Positions 18,541 through 27,998 of a stretch of DNA of 64,000 nt are shown in pieces (the stretch's first letter is position 1; each line of letters begins with the position of its first letter). Under the pieces are notes generated by a model. That model saw only the letters and a list, made by a program, of their open reading frames with translations. It was not told where the DNA came from and made no database searches. The position numbers and the translations under genes are program-made. Origin of the DNA: CAZQVA01 sp964596685 (GTDB taxonomy: Bacteria; Chlamydiota; Chlamydiia; Chlamydiales; VFKH01); assembly GCA_964596685.1 (NCBI GenBank), contig CAZQVA010000008.1:1-64000 (forward strand), given 5' to 3'.

Positions 18541-19726
18541 GTTGCTGGTAGAGATTCGGAAGATCTTGCCAGCTGATGCATTGTGCACTGGCCGAGGGTT
18601 GGGAGCGTGAAGCACCATAGATAATATAACCAGCGCTTTGTGCTTCTTGAAGAGTTTGCCAATAGCGCAGTTCCTCAAGAAAGCGAGGATTAAATGTGCG
18701 CGATGATTTCACTTCTAAAGGAATGGTTTTGTCATTTGCTAGGATTAAACAGTCGATTTCATGATCTTTTGAATCACGCCAGAAGGTGAAATGCGGGCGG
18801 TCCCCCCGATTATAGCTATATTTATATAACTCTGAGAGAATCAATGATTCAAAAAGGTGGCCCTTCATTGGGTGAAGGGCGAGCTCATCTTCTTTAAGCC
18901 GCAAGAGCTGACAAGCGAGTCCCGTATCATAAAAATAAAGCTTAGGGCTTTTAATAAGTCGCTTGCCAAAGTTCTTTTCATGTGGCGGTAGTAAGAAGAT
19001 GATATAACTTGCCTCCAAAATGGATAACCATCGTTTTACAGTGTGGTCACTGATGCGGCATTCATTACCCAGCGCTGTCAAATTAACCACTTGACCAATG
19101 CGTGTGGCGCATAGTGTTAAGAAGGTTTGAAAAGTGTTGAGATCTCCTACTTGTGTTAACAGGCGCACGTCTCTTTCTAGATACGTTTGAATATAGTTTC
19201 TGTAAACAGCTTTGGGGGGCATGTGCTTGGAATAAATGGCAGGATACATTCCTTGATATAAAATATTCTCAATATTCTCAGGCAAGAGGGTGGCATTGTC
19301 TAATTCACTAATAGAAAGAGGTAAAAGGGTGTGAAGTGAGATGCGTCCAGCTAAAGATTGTGTGATGGCGTGATTCATCAAAAAGTTTTGTGAACCCGTT
19401 AAAATGTAATACCCCGGCTGCTGGTTTTCATCAATCAATGTTTGAATATAGGACAAAAGAGAGGGTACTTGTTGAAATTCGTCTAGAATAATTCCATGGG
19501 GATTTTGGTGAGCAGTAAGGAATGTGCGAGGATCCGCGAGCGCAGCGGTTCTTAAATCGGGGTCTTCCAGCGAAAGATAGGTGTGTTGATTAAATAATGC
19601 TCTGGCAAGTGTTGTTTTCCCCGATTGACGTGGGCCTAAAAGGCCCAACGCAGGAAAGTATCGCGCGGCATCTATAATTTCTTTTGCTGCAGTACGTTGA
19701 ATAAGAGAGGAAGGCTTATATTTCAT
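18533..19726 (-). CDS. AAA ATPase with DUF4143 domain
   Basis: A 397-residue cytoplasmic protein of the AAA_14/DUF4143 group, common in bacterial accessory regions and of uncertain role. Walker A is GLLGPRQSGKTTLA (about residues 28-41). Walker B-like GIILDEFQQVP (about 98) and the sensor LTGSQNFLM follow. The C-terminal DUF4143 domain includes LYFYDTGLACQLL, GHLFESLILSELYK and a nuclease-like EIDCLI ... PLEVKSS (about 325-340), reminiscent of a PD-(D/E)XK fold. It stands alone with a different orientation from the thioredoxin genes, consistent with an acquired module. Confidence 0.88.
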   Translation of the reverse strand: MKYKPSSLIQRTAAKEIIDAARYFPALGLLGPRQSGKTTLARALFNQHTYLSLEDPDLRTAALADPRTFLTAHQNPHGIILDEFQQVPSLLSYIQTLIDENQQPGYYILTGSQNFLMNHAITQSLAGRISLHTLLPLSISELDNATLLPENIENILYQGMYPAIYSKHMPPKAVYRNYIQTYLERDVRLLTQVGDLNTFQTFLTLCATRIGQVVNLTALGNECRISDHTVKRWLSILEASYIIFLLPPHEKNFGKRLIKSPKLYFYDTGLACQLLRLKEDELALHPMKGHLFESLILSELYKYSYNRGDRPHFTFWRDSKDHEIDCLILANDKTIPLEVKSSRTFNPRFLEELRYWQTLQEAQSAGYIIYGASRSQPSASAQCISWQDLPNLYQQLI

Positions 19727-19809
19727 CTTATGTGAATCTTATATTGAATGGATGAATCTACACAAGTCAATTCGGTGCAAATTCGACATCCAATGTCGGA
19801 TTTGTATCG

Positions 19810-20139
19810 TTATTTATGCATGCTTAAAAGGGCGTGTTGCCACTCTAAGAAGAGCTTGTGACCGGTATAGGTGGTCAGGCCGAGTTTGGGGCGTACGATA
19901 CAGTCGACGTTGCCAGTAGGGGGCCACTGTCGAAAGGCTTCGCGTAGGCATCTTTTAAAGTAATTGCGCTTGTGGGCGTCTCCGAATTTCTTTGAGACGA
20001 TGACACCAAGGCGGGGGTGAGAGAGCGAATTCGACTTAATGTCGAGGGAAAAAAAAACGCCCGAAAAGCGGTAGACCCACACTTTCGGACGTAAAAAATC
20101 TCTTTTCGTCAAAAGGCGATGCGATTTGCGAAATAGCAT
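19810..20139 (-). CDS. rnpA: Ribonuclease P protein component
   Basis: Protein subunit of RNase P, which matures tRNA 5' ends. The N-terminal RKSHRLLTKRDFLR and the RNR signature KRNYFKRCLREAFRQ (about residues 57-71) are diagnostic. Length 109 is normal. It lies ten bases downstream of rpmH in the near-universal rpmH-rnpA order. Confidence 0.94.
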   Translation of the reverse strand: MLFRKSHRLLTKRDFLRPKVWVYRFSGVFFSLDIKSNSLSHPRLGVIVSKKFGDAHKRNYFKRCLREAFRQWPPTGNVDCIVRPKLGLTTYTGHKLFLEWQHALLSMHK

Positions 20140-20149
20140 TTAAGAAATA

Positions 20150-20287
20150 TTATGCGCGCGTGAGAGCGTAACGGCCCTGTCTGCGACGGCGATTTAAAAT
20201 CTTACGGCCATGACGAGTACTCATGCGTTTGAGGAAACCGTGCTCGCGCTTGCGACGGCGTTTGCTAGGCTGGTATGTGCGTTTCAT
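20150..20287 (-). CDS. rpmH: 50S ribosomal protein L34
   Basis: A 45-codon gene, MKRTYQPSKRRRKREHGFL then RMSTRHGRKILNRRRRQGR, matching L34 over its whole length. It is immediately upstream of rnpA. No dnaA/oriC-like DnaA-box cluster is visible upstream; instead cysS follows. Confidence 0.96.
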   Translation of the reverse strand: MKRTYQPSKRRRKREHGFLKRMSTRHGRKILNRRRRQGRYALTRA

Positions 20288-20362
20288 CTTCCATCTTCCA
20301 TGTAATTCAATACCGTTAAATTATTTATGAATGACGAAAAAAAGGCAACAAGAAATAGCCGT

Positions 20363-21769
20363 TTACAACTTTTTTAAGCGGGCTCCTGCAGCGCCATCTT
20401 CGATGACATAGCCAGCATCTTGAATTTGTTGGCGCAAGGTGTCGGCCAAAGCCCAGTTTTTTGATGCGCGCGCAGCGATGCGCTGTTGCAACAGTTGTTG
20501 TAAATGCTCAGGAATTGCACTATCTTCGATAAAGAGGCAGTTGAGGACCTCGTCGCAGTGGGAAAGCCATTTTAAAACTTCTTCAGCAGATTTTTTTCCG
20601 AACTGCCCCTGATCACACCAGATATTAATTTGCTTAACTGCATCAAAGAGCGCAGAAAGACTGATAGAGATGTTAAGGTCATCTGCAAGACCCTCATCAA
20701 AGCGTTGCTTCCACTCTTCAAGATGCTGTTGGAATTCTAGCGGCTCAGTTGTTAGCTGCACCTCTTGCATGCGCTTGACGAATGCCCATAGTCGATCCAA
20801 GCTGGCTTTTGCACCATCGAGTCCAGCAAAAGTAAAGTTGAGTTGTGTGCGGTAATGCGTTTGTAGAAGCATATAACGCACCTGTACGCCTGTATATCCC
20901 TTATGAAGAAGATCTCTCAAGGTATAGAAATTACCCAAACTCTTTGACATCTTCTTGTGGTCGACTAAGAGGTGCTCCGCATGGAGCCAGTAATTCACAA
21001 ATTTTTTTCCTGTGCATCCTTCGGATTGGGCAATTTCATTTTCATGGTGGGGGAATAGGTTGTCAACACCACCAACGTGGATATCCAATTGCTCTCCTAA
21101 AAGCGCCATTGCCATAGCAGAACACTCGATATGCCATCCTGGACGTCCTTTCCCAAATGGACTTTCCCAGAAGATTTCTCCATCGCGCTCTTTGTCATAA
21201 GCTTTCCATAGGGCAAAATCGCTTACGCTCTCCTTGTCATATTCATCATTTTCTGAAACACCCGCACCTTTTTTCATATCCTCTTGGCATAGGTGACAGA
21301 GTTTTCCATAGGAAGGAAAGTGGTGAATGGCAAAATAGACGCTCCCTTCTTCTGTGCGATAGGCGATCTTCTTATCTAAAAGAATTTGAATTAGTTCAAT
21401 CATCTTATCGATATAGGCGGTAGCCTCTGGGTAGTGGTCGGCACGTTGGATACGCAAGGCAGCTAAATCGGAGAAAAAAGCTTCTTTAAATGGCTGCGTA
21501 TAAGCGTCGAGGGAGATATTCTTTTTAAGGGCACCACGTATCGTTTTATCATCTACATCGGTCAGATTCATTACATGAGTTACTTGTAGGCCAAAATACG
21601 CCAAGGTGCGTCGCAACAGGTCTTCAAAAACGTAGGTGCGGAAATTCCCAATATGAGCAAAGTCATAGACTGTAGGCCCACAGGTGTAGAGAGAGACCTT
21701 GCCAGGAATGCGTGGTGTAAATGTTTCTTTTTGACGAGTCAGTGAGTTAAAAAGTTTGAGTGACGGCAT
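20363..21769 (-). CDS. cysS: Cysteinyl-tRNA synthetase
   Basis: Class I aminoacyl-tRNA synthetase charging tRNA-Cys. Motifs seen: YTCGPTVYDFAHIGNFRTY (zinc Cys plus the HIGH-type motif HIGN), GWHIECSAMAM, HHENEIAQSEG and KMSKSLGN (about residue 268). Length 468 is normal. In C. trachomatis cysS adjoins lysS; here three orphan genes separate them. Confidence 0.97.
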   Translation of the reverse strand: MPSLKLFNSLTRQKETFTPRIPGKVSLYTCGPTVYDFAHIGNFRTYVFEDLLRRTLAYFGLQVTHVMNLTDVDDKTIRGALKKNISLDAYTQPFKEAFFSDLAALRIQRADHYPEATAYIDKMIELIQILLDKKIAYRTEEGSVYFAIHHFPSYGKLCHLCQEDMKKGAGVSENDEYDKESVSDFALWKAYDKERDGEIFWESPFGKGRPGWHIECSAMAMALLGEQLDIHVGGVDNLFPHHENEIAQSEGCTGKKFVNYWLHAEHLLVDHKKMSKSLGNFYTLRDLLHKGYTGVQVRYMLLQTHYRTQLNFTFAGLDGAKASLDRLWAFVKRMQEVQLTTEPLEFQQHLEEWKQRFDEGLADDLNISISLSALFDAVKQINIWCDQGQFGKKSAEEVLKWLSHCDEVLNCLFIEDSAIPEHLQQLLQQRIAARASKNWALADTLRQQIQDAGYVIEDGAAGARLKKL

Positions 21770-21779
21770 AAGAGAGAAT

Positions 21780-22670
21780 TTAAGCTGTTTTGAAGTTGAG
21801 ATTCAAAATATAGGCCTTTAAGTGATTGGGGTCCAACATTTTTTCCAACTCGAGTAATTTTTCAAAACATTGAACCGTATCGTGATCACTCGCTTCAATT
21901 TTGAGTTGCGGAATGTGAAGTTGCTCACTTTTGACTAAAAAGATCCAGTGATCAATAGAGTGCATGAGTTGCATGCGGATGAGAGGTACGAGGTGCCCAC
22001 AAAAGGCATCCCAATCATGCCTGGTAGTAGGATCATTCTGTATGGCATGCTTGAGATCCTCTAGTGAAACATACTCAGTAGAGCATTTTTCTAAAAAAGT
22101 ACCGGTTTGGATATAATGCAAAAGCGCCCTATGACATAGGGTAAGGACAGTAGAAGCTGCATTGTCAAAACATGAAATTAGGGCACTGGCCAGTTGCCTT
22201 GCGTGAATGACTTCCTTAAGGGTTTCGAAATATGGTTCCGGAGTCTTATTGCGCTCCATTTCTTCAGCAAAATCATCGAGCTCTTTTAGATGTTTACACC
22301 AATGATCAATGACAGTGCATGGTGCAGCTTGTAAGATCCCTTTTTTTTTCCACTGCTCAAGTAGAGCTTTTTGTTCTTTATAGGTAGAGCCCCAGAAGCG
22401 GGCCGTTTCGTCTTGAGAAAGAAAGGCCGTTAATAGTGCATCTATTCTCTTATGCGCTTCCTTTTGTTCCTCGTTAACAAGATGGTTGCGCACTTTTTTT
22501 TCAAGACGCTGTTGCATCTTTACTTTTTCTTGGACAATGTGCTTTTGTGAGAGGATTTCATGTGTGAGGTGTTGTTGATAGAGATGGCTTTTTCGATCGA
22601 GGTGCTGTTTTCTTTTGCGTCGCTTCCACAGGGCAGCTACCCACTTTTTAAGTGGTTTAAAAGATGCCAT
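21780..22670 (-). CDS. Orphan coiled-coil protein (296 aa)
   Basis: Not recognised. The N-terminal 80 residues are extremely basic and helical (KKWVAALWKRRKRKQHLDRK, then Gln/Lys/Glu-rich heptads) and the rest is helical with scattered Cys and Trp. No signal peptide. It starts right after the stop of the next upstream gene (one base apart), so it belongs to the same three-gene run between lysS and cysS. A role as partner or chaperone for the two paralogous neighbours is possible but unsupported. Confidence 0.75.
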   Translation of the reverse strand: MASFKPLKKWVAALWKRRKRKQHLDRKSHLYQQHLTHEILSQKHIVQEKVKMQQRLEKKVRNHLVNEEQKEAHKRIDALLTAFLSQDETARFWGSTYKEQKALLEQWKKKGILQAAPCTVIDHWCKHLKELDDFAEEMERNKTPEPYFETLKEVIHARQLASALISCFDNAASTVLTLCHRALLHYIQTGTFLEKCSTEYVSLEDLKHAIQNDPTTRHDWDAFCGHLVPLIRMQLMHSIDHWIFLVKSEQLHIPQLKIEASDHDTVQCFEKLLELEKMLDPNHLKAYILNLNFKTA

Positions 22671-23762
22671 CTATTGTCCTCCTACCTTACTAGAGAGTAC
22701 TGACATGAGATGTGAAAGCGTTTTCATCAATGAGGCTAAATTATTCCAAAATTCTTGGTAGAAGGTGATTTGTAGTTGAAGCTTAGACTGCGCTTGGGTG
22801 CTTGCTGAAACCAATGTCGAACCATCGCCTTTAATAGCGCCTTCTAATGAGGCCATAGCAGCATTGAAGGCGGAAATTTTGGTTTTGTTGTTTTGATTGC
22901 CTTGACCTAGGTTCATAAGACCTTCAAAAGCTGCGTGTGCAGCAGAAAGTTTTTGCAAGAGTTTGCTCGCCATCTGTTCTATACTTTGTTGACCAGCCGC
23001 TGCTGCAGCGCCTTTCATCTGTTCGATTTTTTGCTCATTAGCATTAAACCAATTAGAAAACCCCGCTCTATTGTTATTCAAATTAGCAATGTCTTTGTTA
23101 AAAGCTGACTGTTGTACGGTGCCCGTTCCTCCCCAGGTGACGTGACCAGGGGCGCCAGCAACACCAGAGACGATGCTTCGCATGTAGTGATTTAACATTC
23201 TGTTTTCAAAAGAGAGGTCGGCTTGCGCATTTTTAAGGCTAGCCATCACGCCGCTCATCGCATTTCCAAAGATAAATTTGTTAAGAGCAGAAATAAAATT
23301 CGCAGAGGCGATGGATTGTAATAATTTTTTATCTTGTGGGTTATTGACGAGAGCTTGGAATTCCGCTTTATTTTGTTTAATCAAGGATGCAAGTTGTTTG
23401 AGTTCTTTTTTTATATTCTTAGTGCCCCCTGAAGCACCGTCTTTTTTTGCAGTTAATGTGCCCGATGTGCTGCTCGTTTTTTGTAAAAGGATTTGAAGTT
23501 GGTGAGTGTCAGATGTGGGGGTAGTGATAGCATCCAAAAATGTTTTAAGTTGTGCGATCGAAATGTTTAGATCGGAGTCGTGTGTGGCTGGTGGATGCGT
23601 ACTTCCTTGAGAAGAGAGTGTTTGAATGATCTCTTCCAAAAAAGCATTCATAAGAGCAGCTGATTTTGCTTGAGCTTCGGATGTAGAAGGCGGTGAAATT
23701 TTTATAGCAGGTGGGGTGGTGATTGCAGGAGAAGTGGTGGGTTTGTTGGGCTCGACTGTCAT
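22671..23762 (-). CDS. Ser/Thr-rich orphan protein, paralogue of its upstream neighbour
   Basis: Unknown function. The first 35 residues are Pro/Thr/Ser-rich and lack a Sec signal (PNKPTTSPAITTPPAIKISP), a composition common at the N-termini of type III-secreted chlamydial proteins. The central region (LNKFIFGNAMSGVMASLKNA then FENRMLNHYMRSI) aligns with the upstream gene's LEHDFFSKVGASLLKDVQSK and VENHILSTFLNPAL, so the two are paralogues. The C-terminal third is helical and Gln/Ala-rich. Secretion is an inference; no experimental-type motif is present. Confidence 0.8.
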   Translation of the reverse strand: MTVEPNKPTTSPAITTPPAIKISPPSTSEAQAKSAALMNAFLEEIIQTLSSQGSTHPPATHDSDLNISIAQLKTFLDAITTPTSDTHQLQILLQKTSSTSGTLTAKKDGASGGTKNIKKELKQLASLIKQNKAEFQALVNNPQDKKLLQSIASANFISALNKFIFGNAMSGVMASLKNAQADLSFENRMLNHYMRSIVSGVAGAPGHVTWGGTGTVQQSAFNKDIANLNNNRAGFSNWFNANEQKIEQMKGAAAAAGQQSIEQMASKLLQKLSAAHAAFEGLMNLGQGNQNNKTKISAFNAAMASLEGAIKGDGSTLVSASTQAQSKLQLQITFYQEFWNNLASLMKTLSHLMSVLSSKVGGQ

Positions 23763-23780
23763 ACAAAGAATCCCTTTTTG

Positions 23781-24971
23781 TTAGCTGCCATCTTTAAAGT
23801 GCTGGGTCACTGAGCGCGACATGCGTTTAAATGACTGGAGAATTTCCGAGGCTATCTGATCGTACTGCGTTAAATTGAGCATCGCGGATTGCAACTCAGA
23901 TTGCCCTGTTTGGTTTAATGCAACGACGGTAGAGGCATCTGAGCCAAGGAGGTTTTGAAACTGCCCTAAGCATCTGTTGAAAGAGCTAATGTCATCGTGC
24001 AATTTATGCTGCGAAATTTGTACGCCATTTTGATAAATACGTTGTTGAGCGGTGCCCCGAAAGCTTACATGTTGCATGTCTTGCGCTGCTTTAAAAAGAC
24101 TATTAAGGGCAGCAGAAAGGGATTTAGCCATATTTAGGAGACTGGGGTTGTTTTTTGCCGCCGCAAACGATTCCATTCCCTTGACTACGCCTTTTTCAAA
24201 GAGAAACCAGTTAAATCCCTTGACGTTCGTCGGTAATTGACTAAGTGCAGGTGTTTTAAAATTAGCTGGCCATCCTTGAATCTTCCCCACGGCCTGCATC
24301 ATCTGACCCCACAAAGTTTTATTAATCGTATTGGGAGAAACCCAGTGCATGGTGATAGGGGCGCCCCCTTGATTGAGTTGTGCAAGGGCAGGGTTTAAAA
24401 AAGTACTCAGGATGTGGTTTTCTACTGAAACTAAGTGAGCCTTACTTTGTACGTCTTTAAGTAAGCTTGCGCCTACTTTGCTAAAGAAGTCATGTTCCAA
24501 AGCACTAAAAAATGTGCGATTATCGGGATTTTGTGCCAATTCCTTAATGGCTGCCTGGTTGTTTTTGATGTCATCGATGAGGGTTTCGTTCTTTGAGGCT
24601 GAAGGCGTAGCAAGCCACGCGCTCAAAGTTGATAGAATCTGAGTGACATCTTGTGCAGGAGCACTTCTCGTTGCTTGGAGTGCTTGAGTCAAGGAGGGAG
24701 CGGGTTGCAATTGCGATTGAGCCGCTATAGCTAAATCTCTTAATTGAAAAACTTGCGCCTTAAGGGAAGAGGAATCTGAGGAAGAAGTTGCAGTTAACTG
24801 TTCAAGTCCCGCACGATAATCTTCGACAGCACGGAGCAAATCATTTGCCTGATAAGCAGAAAAAGCAGCGCTCTTTTGAGAAGCTTGATCGCTGGTTGAA
24901 GAAGTAGAGGATGTGGCTTCCGCTGCTGATAGTTTGTTACTACCCGCAGCCCTGTTAAGATCGAGTGACAT
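23781..24971 (-). CDS. Ser/Ala/Gln-rich orphan protein, paralogue pair member
   Basis: Unknown function. A 396-residue mostly helical protein with a low-complexity Ser/Thr/Ala N-terminus (EATSSTSSTSDQASQKSAAF) and no Sec signal. It shares a core with the next gene downstream: a buried-looking DFFSKVGASLLKDVQSKAHL, a VENHILSTFLNPAL helix, then a Gly-rich turn (QGGAPITMHWVSP versus GAPGHVTWGGTG). The head-to-tail pair and the third gene probably form an operon inserted between cysS and lysS, divergent from lysS. Candidate secreted effectors or structural proteins; low certainty. Confidence 0.8.
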   Translation of the reverse strand: MSLDLNRAAGSNKLSAAEATSSTSSTSDQASQKSAAFSAYQANDLLRAVEDYRAGLEQLTATSSSDSSSLKAQVFQLRDLAIAAQSQLQPAPSLTQALQATRSAPAQDVTQILSTLSAWLATPSASKNETLIDDIKNNQAAIKELAQNPDNRTFFSALEHDFFSKVGASLLKDVQSKAHLVSVENHILSTFLNPALAQLNQGGAPITMHWVSPNTINKTLWGQMMQAVGKIQGWPANFKTPALSQLPTNVKGFNWFLFEKGVVKGMESFAAAKNNPSLLNMAKSLSAALNSLFKAAQDMQHVSFRGTAQQRIYQNGVQISQHKLHDDISSFNRCLGQFQNLLGSDASTVVALNQTGQSELQSAMLNLTQYDQIASEILQSFKRMSRSVTQHFKDGS

Positions 24972-25047
24972 ACTGATTCTGAAGTTACCACGATGACAAA
25001 CGAAATTCTAGAAAAAATTTTGCTATCTCTTGGAAAAGATTGCCATG

Positions 25048-25124
25048 TATACTGGGGGGCATCTATTCTGGACTTTGGACAAAGAGCCCAGATCTATACC
25101 CAATTCTTCAGGTGAAATGGGTAT
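25048..25124 (+). promoter_or_regulatory. lysS leader: -10 box and two hairpins
   Basis: A TATACT -10-like box at 25048-25053 (preceded by TG) is followed by two hairpins before the lysS ATG at 25153. The first is 25068-25091 (CTGG-A-CTTTG / CAAAG-AGC-CCAG). The second is 25096-25124, an 11-bp stem with one mismatch (ATACCCAATTC / GAAATGGGTAT). The first resembles the tip of the family A repeat. Function inferred only: leader structure, regulator or repeat remnant. Confidence 0.45.
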
Positions 25125-25152
25125 ATTAATCTTAATGCTAAGAAAAGCACCT

Positions 25153-26688
25153 ATGACAGATTACTTACAATCCGAAGAGTTTTTAAATCGTTCTCGTAAA
25201 TTAGGGGAGATCCGCGAGCATCTGAACCCCTATCCAGCCTCATGGCCTGTTCCAGAAACAGTACAACAGTTGCTAGACCGCATGCAAAAAGAGCAACTTG
25301 GCCACAGTGAAGAAGCTGAAAGTGGAGCGACACCGCACGCTCGCATTGCAGGGCGCATTGTTTTGTTGCGCTCGATGGGAAAGAATTGTTTTTTACAGAT
25401 TCAAGAAGAGGAAGCGCGGATCCAGTTGATGTTTAACCGCGACCATTCCAAGATCGCTGGGTTACTAGCCGAGGAATCAGCCATTAAATTCCTAGAAAAG
25501 AAATTAGATCTAGGCGACATCATCGGTGTAGAAGGGAATCTATTCTATACCCAAAAAGGAGAGTTAACTCTCTATGTAAAAGAGTTGACGCTACTTTGTA
25601 AAACACTTTTGCCACTTCCTGACAAGCACAGTGGTTTGCAAGATAAAGAGGTTCGCTATCGCAAGCGTTGGCTCGATATGCTTGCTCACAAGCAAGGTTT
25701 GCAAACTTTTGTACAACGCAGCAAACTTCTCATGTGGTTGCGCCAGTTTTTTCACGAACTGAACTTTTTGGAAGTGGAAACGCCGATTTTACAGAATTTT
25801 TATGGAGGTGCAGAGGCCGCTCCTTTTATTACGCATCTCAATGCACTCGACAAGCAGCAAATGTTTTTACGCATTTCCCTTGAGCCAAGTCTCAAGAAAT
25901 TGATCGTAGGTGGACATCTGCGCGTCTTTGAGATTGGTAAGGCCTTCCGCAATGAGGGGATCGATAAAACGCATAATCCTGAATTTACCATGATCGAAGC
26001 CTATGCTGCTTATTGGGATTACAAAGATATGATGCGTCTTGTGGAAACACTTTTTGAAACGCTTGCCTTGAAGTTACATGGCTCTACAGTGGTGCGCTGC
26101 GTGCAGCCAAAAACGGGTTTAGAGTACGATGTTGATTTCAAAGCTCCTTGGAAAGCAATTTCCATGAAGGAGAGTTTAAAAGTGTATGCCGAAATTGATG
26201 TTGATGCAATGAGCGATGAAGCATTGTGCAATAAATTATTGACCACAGAACTCGATCCCAAAGAAGTCAAAAAGGCGACGCGCGGCAGAATGGTCGCCTT
26301 ACTTTTCGAAGAATTCGTCGAACAGCATCTGATTCAGCCACACCATATCTTTGATCATCCCATTGAAACAACACCTCTCTGTAAGCCGCATCGCGATGAA
26401 GAGTTGCGCCAATCGGGAATTGTGGAGCGTTTTGAAAGTTTTGTGCTTGCTTCTGAAGTTTGCAATGCTTACACAGAGCTCAACGATCCCATATTGCAGA
26501 GGGAGTTGTTAGAGGCACAAACATCGAGAGACTCTATGGATTTGGATGAAGAGTTTCTTGAAGCAATATATCAAGGCATGCCACCGACAGGAGGTGTGGG
26601 AATTGGTATAGATCGTTTGGTCATGCTGCTTACTGGAAATTCTTCGATTCGGGATGTTCTATATTTTCCTCTGATGAAACGACAATAG
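25153..26688 (+). CDS. lysS: Lysyl-tRNA synthetase (class II)
   Basis: Charges tRNA-Lys. An N-terminal OB-fold anticodon-binding domain (HARIAGRIVLLRSMGKNCFL) is followed by class II motif 2 (FRNEGIDKTHNPEFTMIEAY) and motif 3 (GGVGIGIDRLVMLL). I chose the ATG at 25153 (MTDYLQSEEFLNRS), giving 511 aa. An in-frame start at 25030 would add 41 residues translated through the leader hairpins and is unlikely. The 3' end overlaps the convergent MFS gene by 59 bases. Confidence 0.96.
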   Translation: MTDYLQSEEFLNRSRKLGEIREHLNPYPASWPVPETVQQLLDRMQKEQLGHSEEAESGATPHARIAGRIVLLRSMGKNCFLQIQEEEARIQLMFNRDHSKIAGLLAEESAIKFLEKKLDLGDIIGVEGNLFYTQKGELTLYVKELTLLCKTLLPLPDKHSGLQDKEVRYRKRWLDMLAHKQGLQTFVQRSKLLMWLRQFFHELNFLEVETPILQNFYGGAEAAPFITHLNALDKQQMFLRISLEPSLKKLIVGGHLRVFEIGKAFRNEGIDKTHNPEFTMIEAYAAYWDYKDMMRLVETLFETLALKLHGSTVVRCVQPKTGLEYDVDFKAPWKAISMKESLKVYAEIDVDAMSDEALCNKLLTTELDPKEVKKATRGRMVALLFEEFVEQHLIQPHHIFDHPIETTPLCKPHRDEELRQSGIVERFESFVLASEVCNAYTELNDPILQRELLEAQTSRDSMDLDEEFLEAIYQGMPPTGGVGIGIDRLVMLLTGNSSIRDVLYFPLMKRQ

Positions 26689-27898
26689 GGACATATATTT
26701 TTGGTTGCCATTTGCTCATCACAATCCATCCTATGAAGATGCAGATGGCACTAAACCAAAGTGGCATAAAAGGGTCACCGGCGACAAAAGATCCTGAAAA
26801 GAAAGGAGAAATACTTAATGCCGCCGCTTGTACGGATTGACTAATCCCTAGCATCTCTCCCTGCTCGGTCTTTGAACATGATTGTGAGACGATTGTTGAA
26901 CAAGAGGGAGAGATGAGTGCTTCTGCAAAGAGCAAGGGAAGCAGCACGATGAAAAAAAGCCAAGGTGTGTGCGAAAGCATGCATATTCCAAGTAGCACAC
27001 CACATAACACTTGCCCCGTCCTCGCTAAGTGGATAGGTTGGTAACGCGTCAATAGAGGACGGATCAGAACACCCTGACAAAGCGCAACAAGAGCTCCTAG
27101 CAGCGTATAAAGCCAAGCTAATTCATTCATGTTGAGTTGATAGCCGTGGAGCATTAGCAGGGGGAGGTACTCCATAAAAAATCCCCAGCCAAATGTAAAG
27201 ATGAACAGCGCGAGAAAAAGTGTCTTTAAGTGGGAATAAAAGAGTCCAGTTTTCAATTCCCTTAAGCCTTTTAAAAGCGTTACAGGTGTCTTTCGGCGCT
27301 CTTTAAGGGTCTCCTTGTAAAATAACTGAATCATCAAAACATTAAAGAGACATAAAAAGGCAGCGAGCCAAAAGGGTGTCGCGAGTTGACAGTTGCCGCA
27401 CCATGCTGTCTGCGAGACAACGTGACCAAAAATTGGGCCAATTACATATCCAAGTCCTGCGCTCATATTAATGAGAGCAAAATTTTTAGATTTATTTTCT
27501 GGTTGACTGAGGTCTGCCATAGCAGACTGCGCAATAGTGAAATTCCCTCCAGCTGCGCCAATGATGATGCGCGAAAAGCACAGGAAAAGAAGGGCTCCAA
27601 AGGAGACGGATACTGCTCCTAAGATATAACCAGCTAAAGCAAGTAGTGTGCTCCAAATGAGCATAGATCGTCTGCCGAATCGATCAGAAAGGGCGCCAGC
27701 AATAGGTGCAGAAAAAAACTGTGCAATAAAGTAGCACGAGAGATAGACACCCAGCCATAATCCCCGAACAGATCCTGTTGTTTCAGCAGAAAAGATCTGT
27801 GTTGTATCGAGAAAGAGAGGAGTAAAGATAAGAAAAACAAGTCCGAAACCAAAAAAATCAATAAAAACAGTGAGTAAAATGGGTAGACGTTGCAACAT
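26630..27898 (-). CDS. MFS transporter, TetA-like 12-TM exporter
   Basis: A 422-residue membrane protein with the 12-helix DHA1 pattern. Motif A is visible as GALSDRFGRRSML (about residues 64-76) and motif C-like ISQSVQAAALSISPFFSG later. The N-terminus PILLTVFIDFFGFGLVFLIF is like TetA/multidrug exporters. The C-terminal tail is short and charged. It is convergent with lysS and divergent from pdhB. Substrate unknown. Confidence 0.9.
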   Translation of the reverse strand: MLQRLPILLTVFIDFFGFGLVFLIFTPLFLDTTQIFSAETTGSVRGLWLGVYLSCYFIAQFFSAPIAGALSDRFGRRSMLIWSTLLALAGYILGAVSVSFGALLFLCFSRIIIGAAGGNFTIAQSAMADLSQPENKSKNFALINMSAGLGYVIGPIFGHVVSQTAWCGNCQLATPFWLAAFLCLFNVLMIQLFYKETLKERRKTPVTLLKGLRELKTGLFYSHLKTLFLALFIFTFGWGFFMEYLPLLMLHGYQLNMNELAWLYTLLGALVALCQGVLIRPLLTRYQPIHLARTGQVLCGVLLGICMLSHTPWLFFIVLLPLLFAEALISPSCSTIVSQSCSKTEQGEMLGISQSVQAAALSISPFFSGSFVAGDPFMPLWFSAICIFIGWIVMSKWQPKIYVPIVVSSEENIEHPESKNFQ

Positions 27899-27936
27899 AA
27901 GGCGTATGGTAACGTAATTTCTTTAAAAGGTGCTAC

Positions 27937-27966
27937 TTGTTTTGAATTTCAGCTTTTAGTTATACT
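27937..27966 (+). promoter_or_regulatory. Probable promoter of pdhB-pdhC
   Basis: TTGTTT (27937-27942) and TATACT (27961-27966) are 18 bases apart, 32 bases before the pdhB ATG, which has AGAGAGAAG as a plausible ribosome binding site. It lies in the divergent interval with the MFS gene. Confidence 0.5.
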
Positions 27967-27998
27967 TTGAACAAGATCTATTAGAGAGAGAAGTCCCT

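Noticed and set aside
25030..25152. Longer lysS starting at 25030
   Set aside because: The extra 41 codons run through palindromic leader DNA and do not resemble LysRS N-termini, while MTDYLQSEEFLNRS does.
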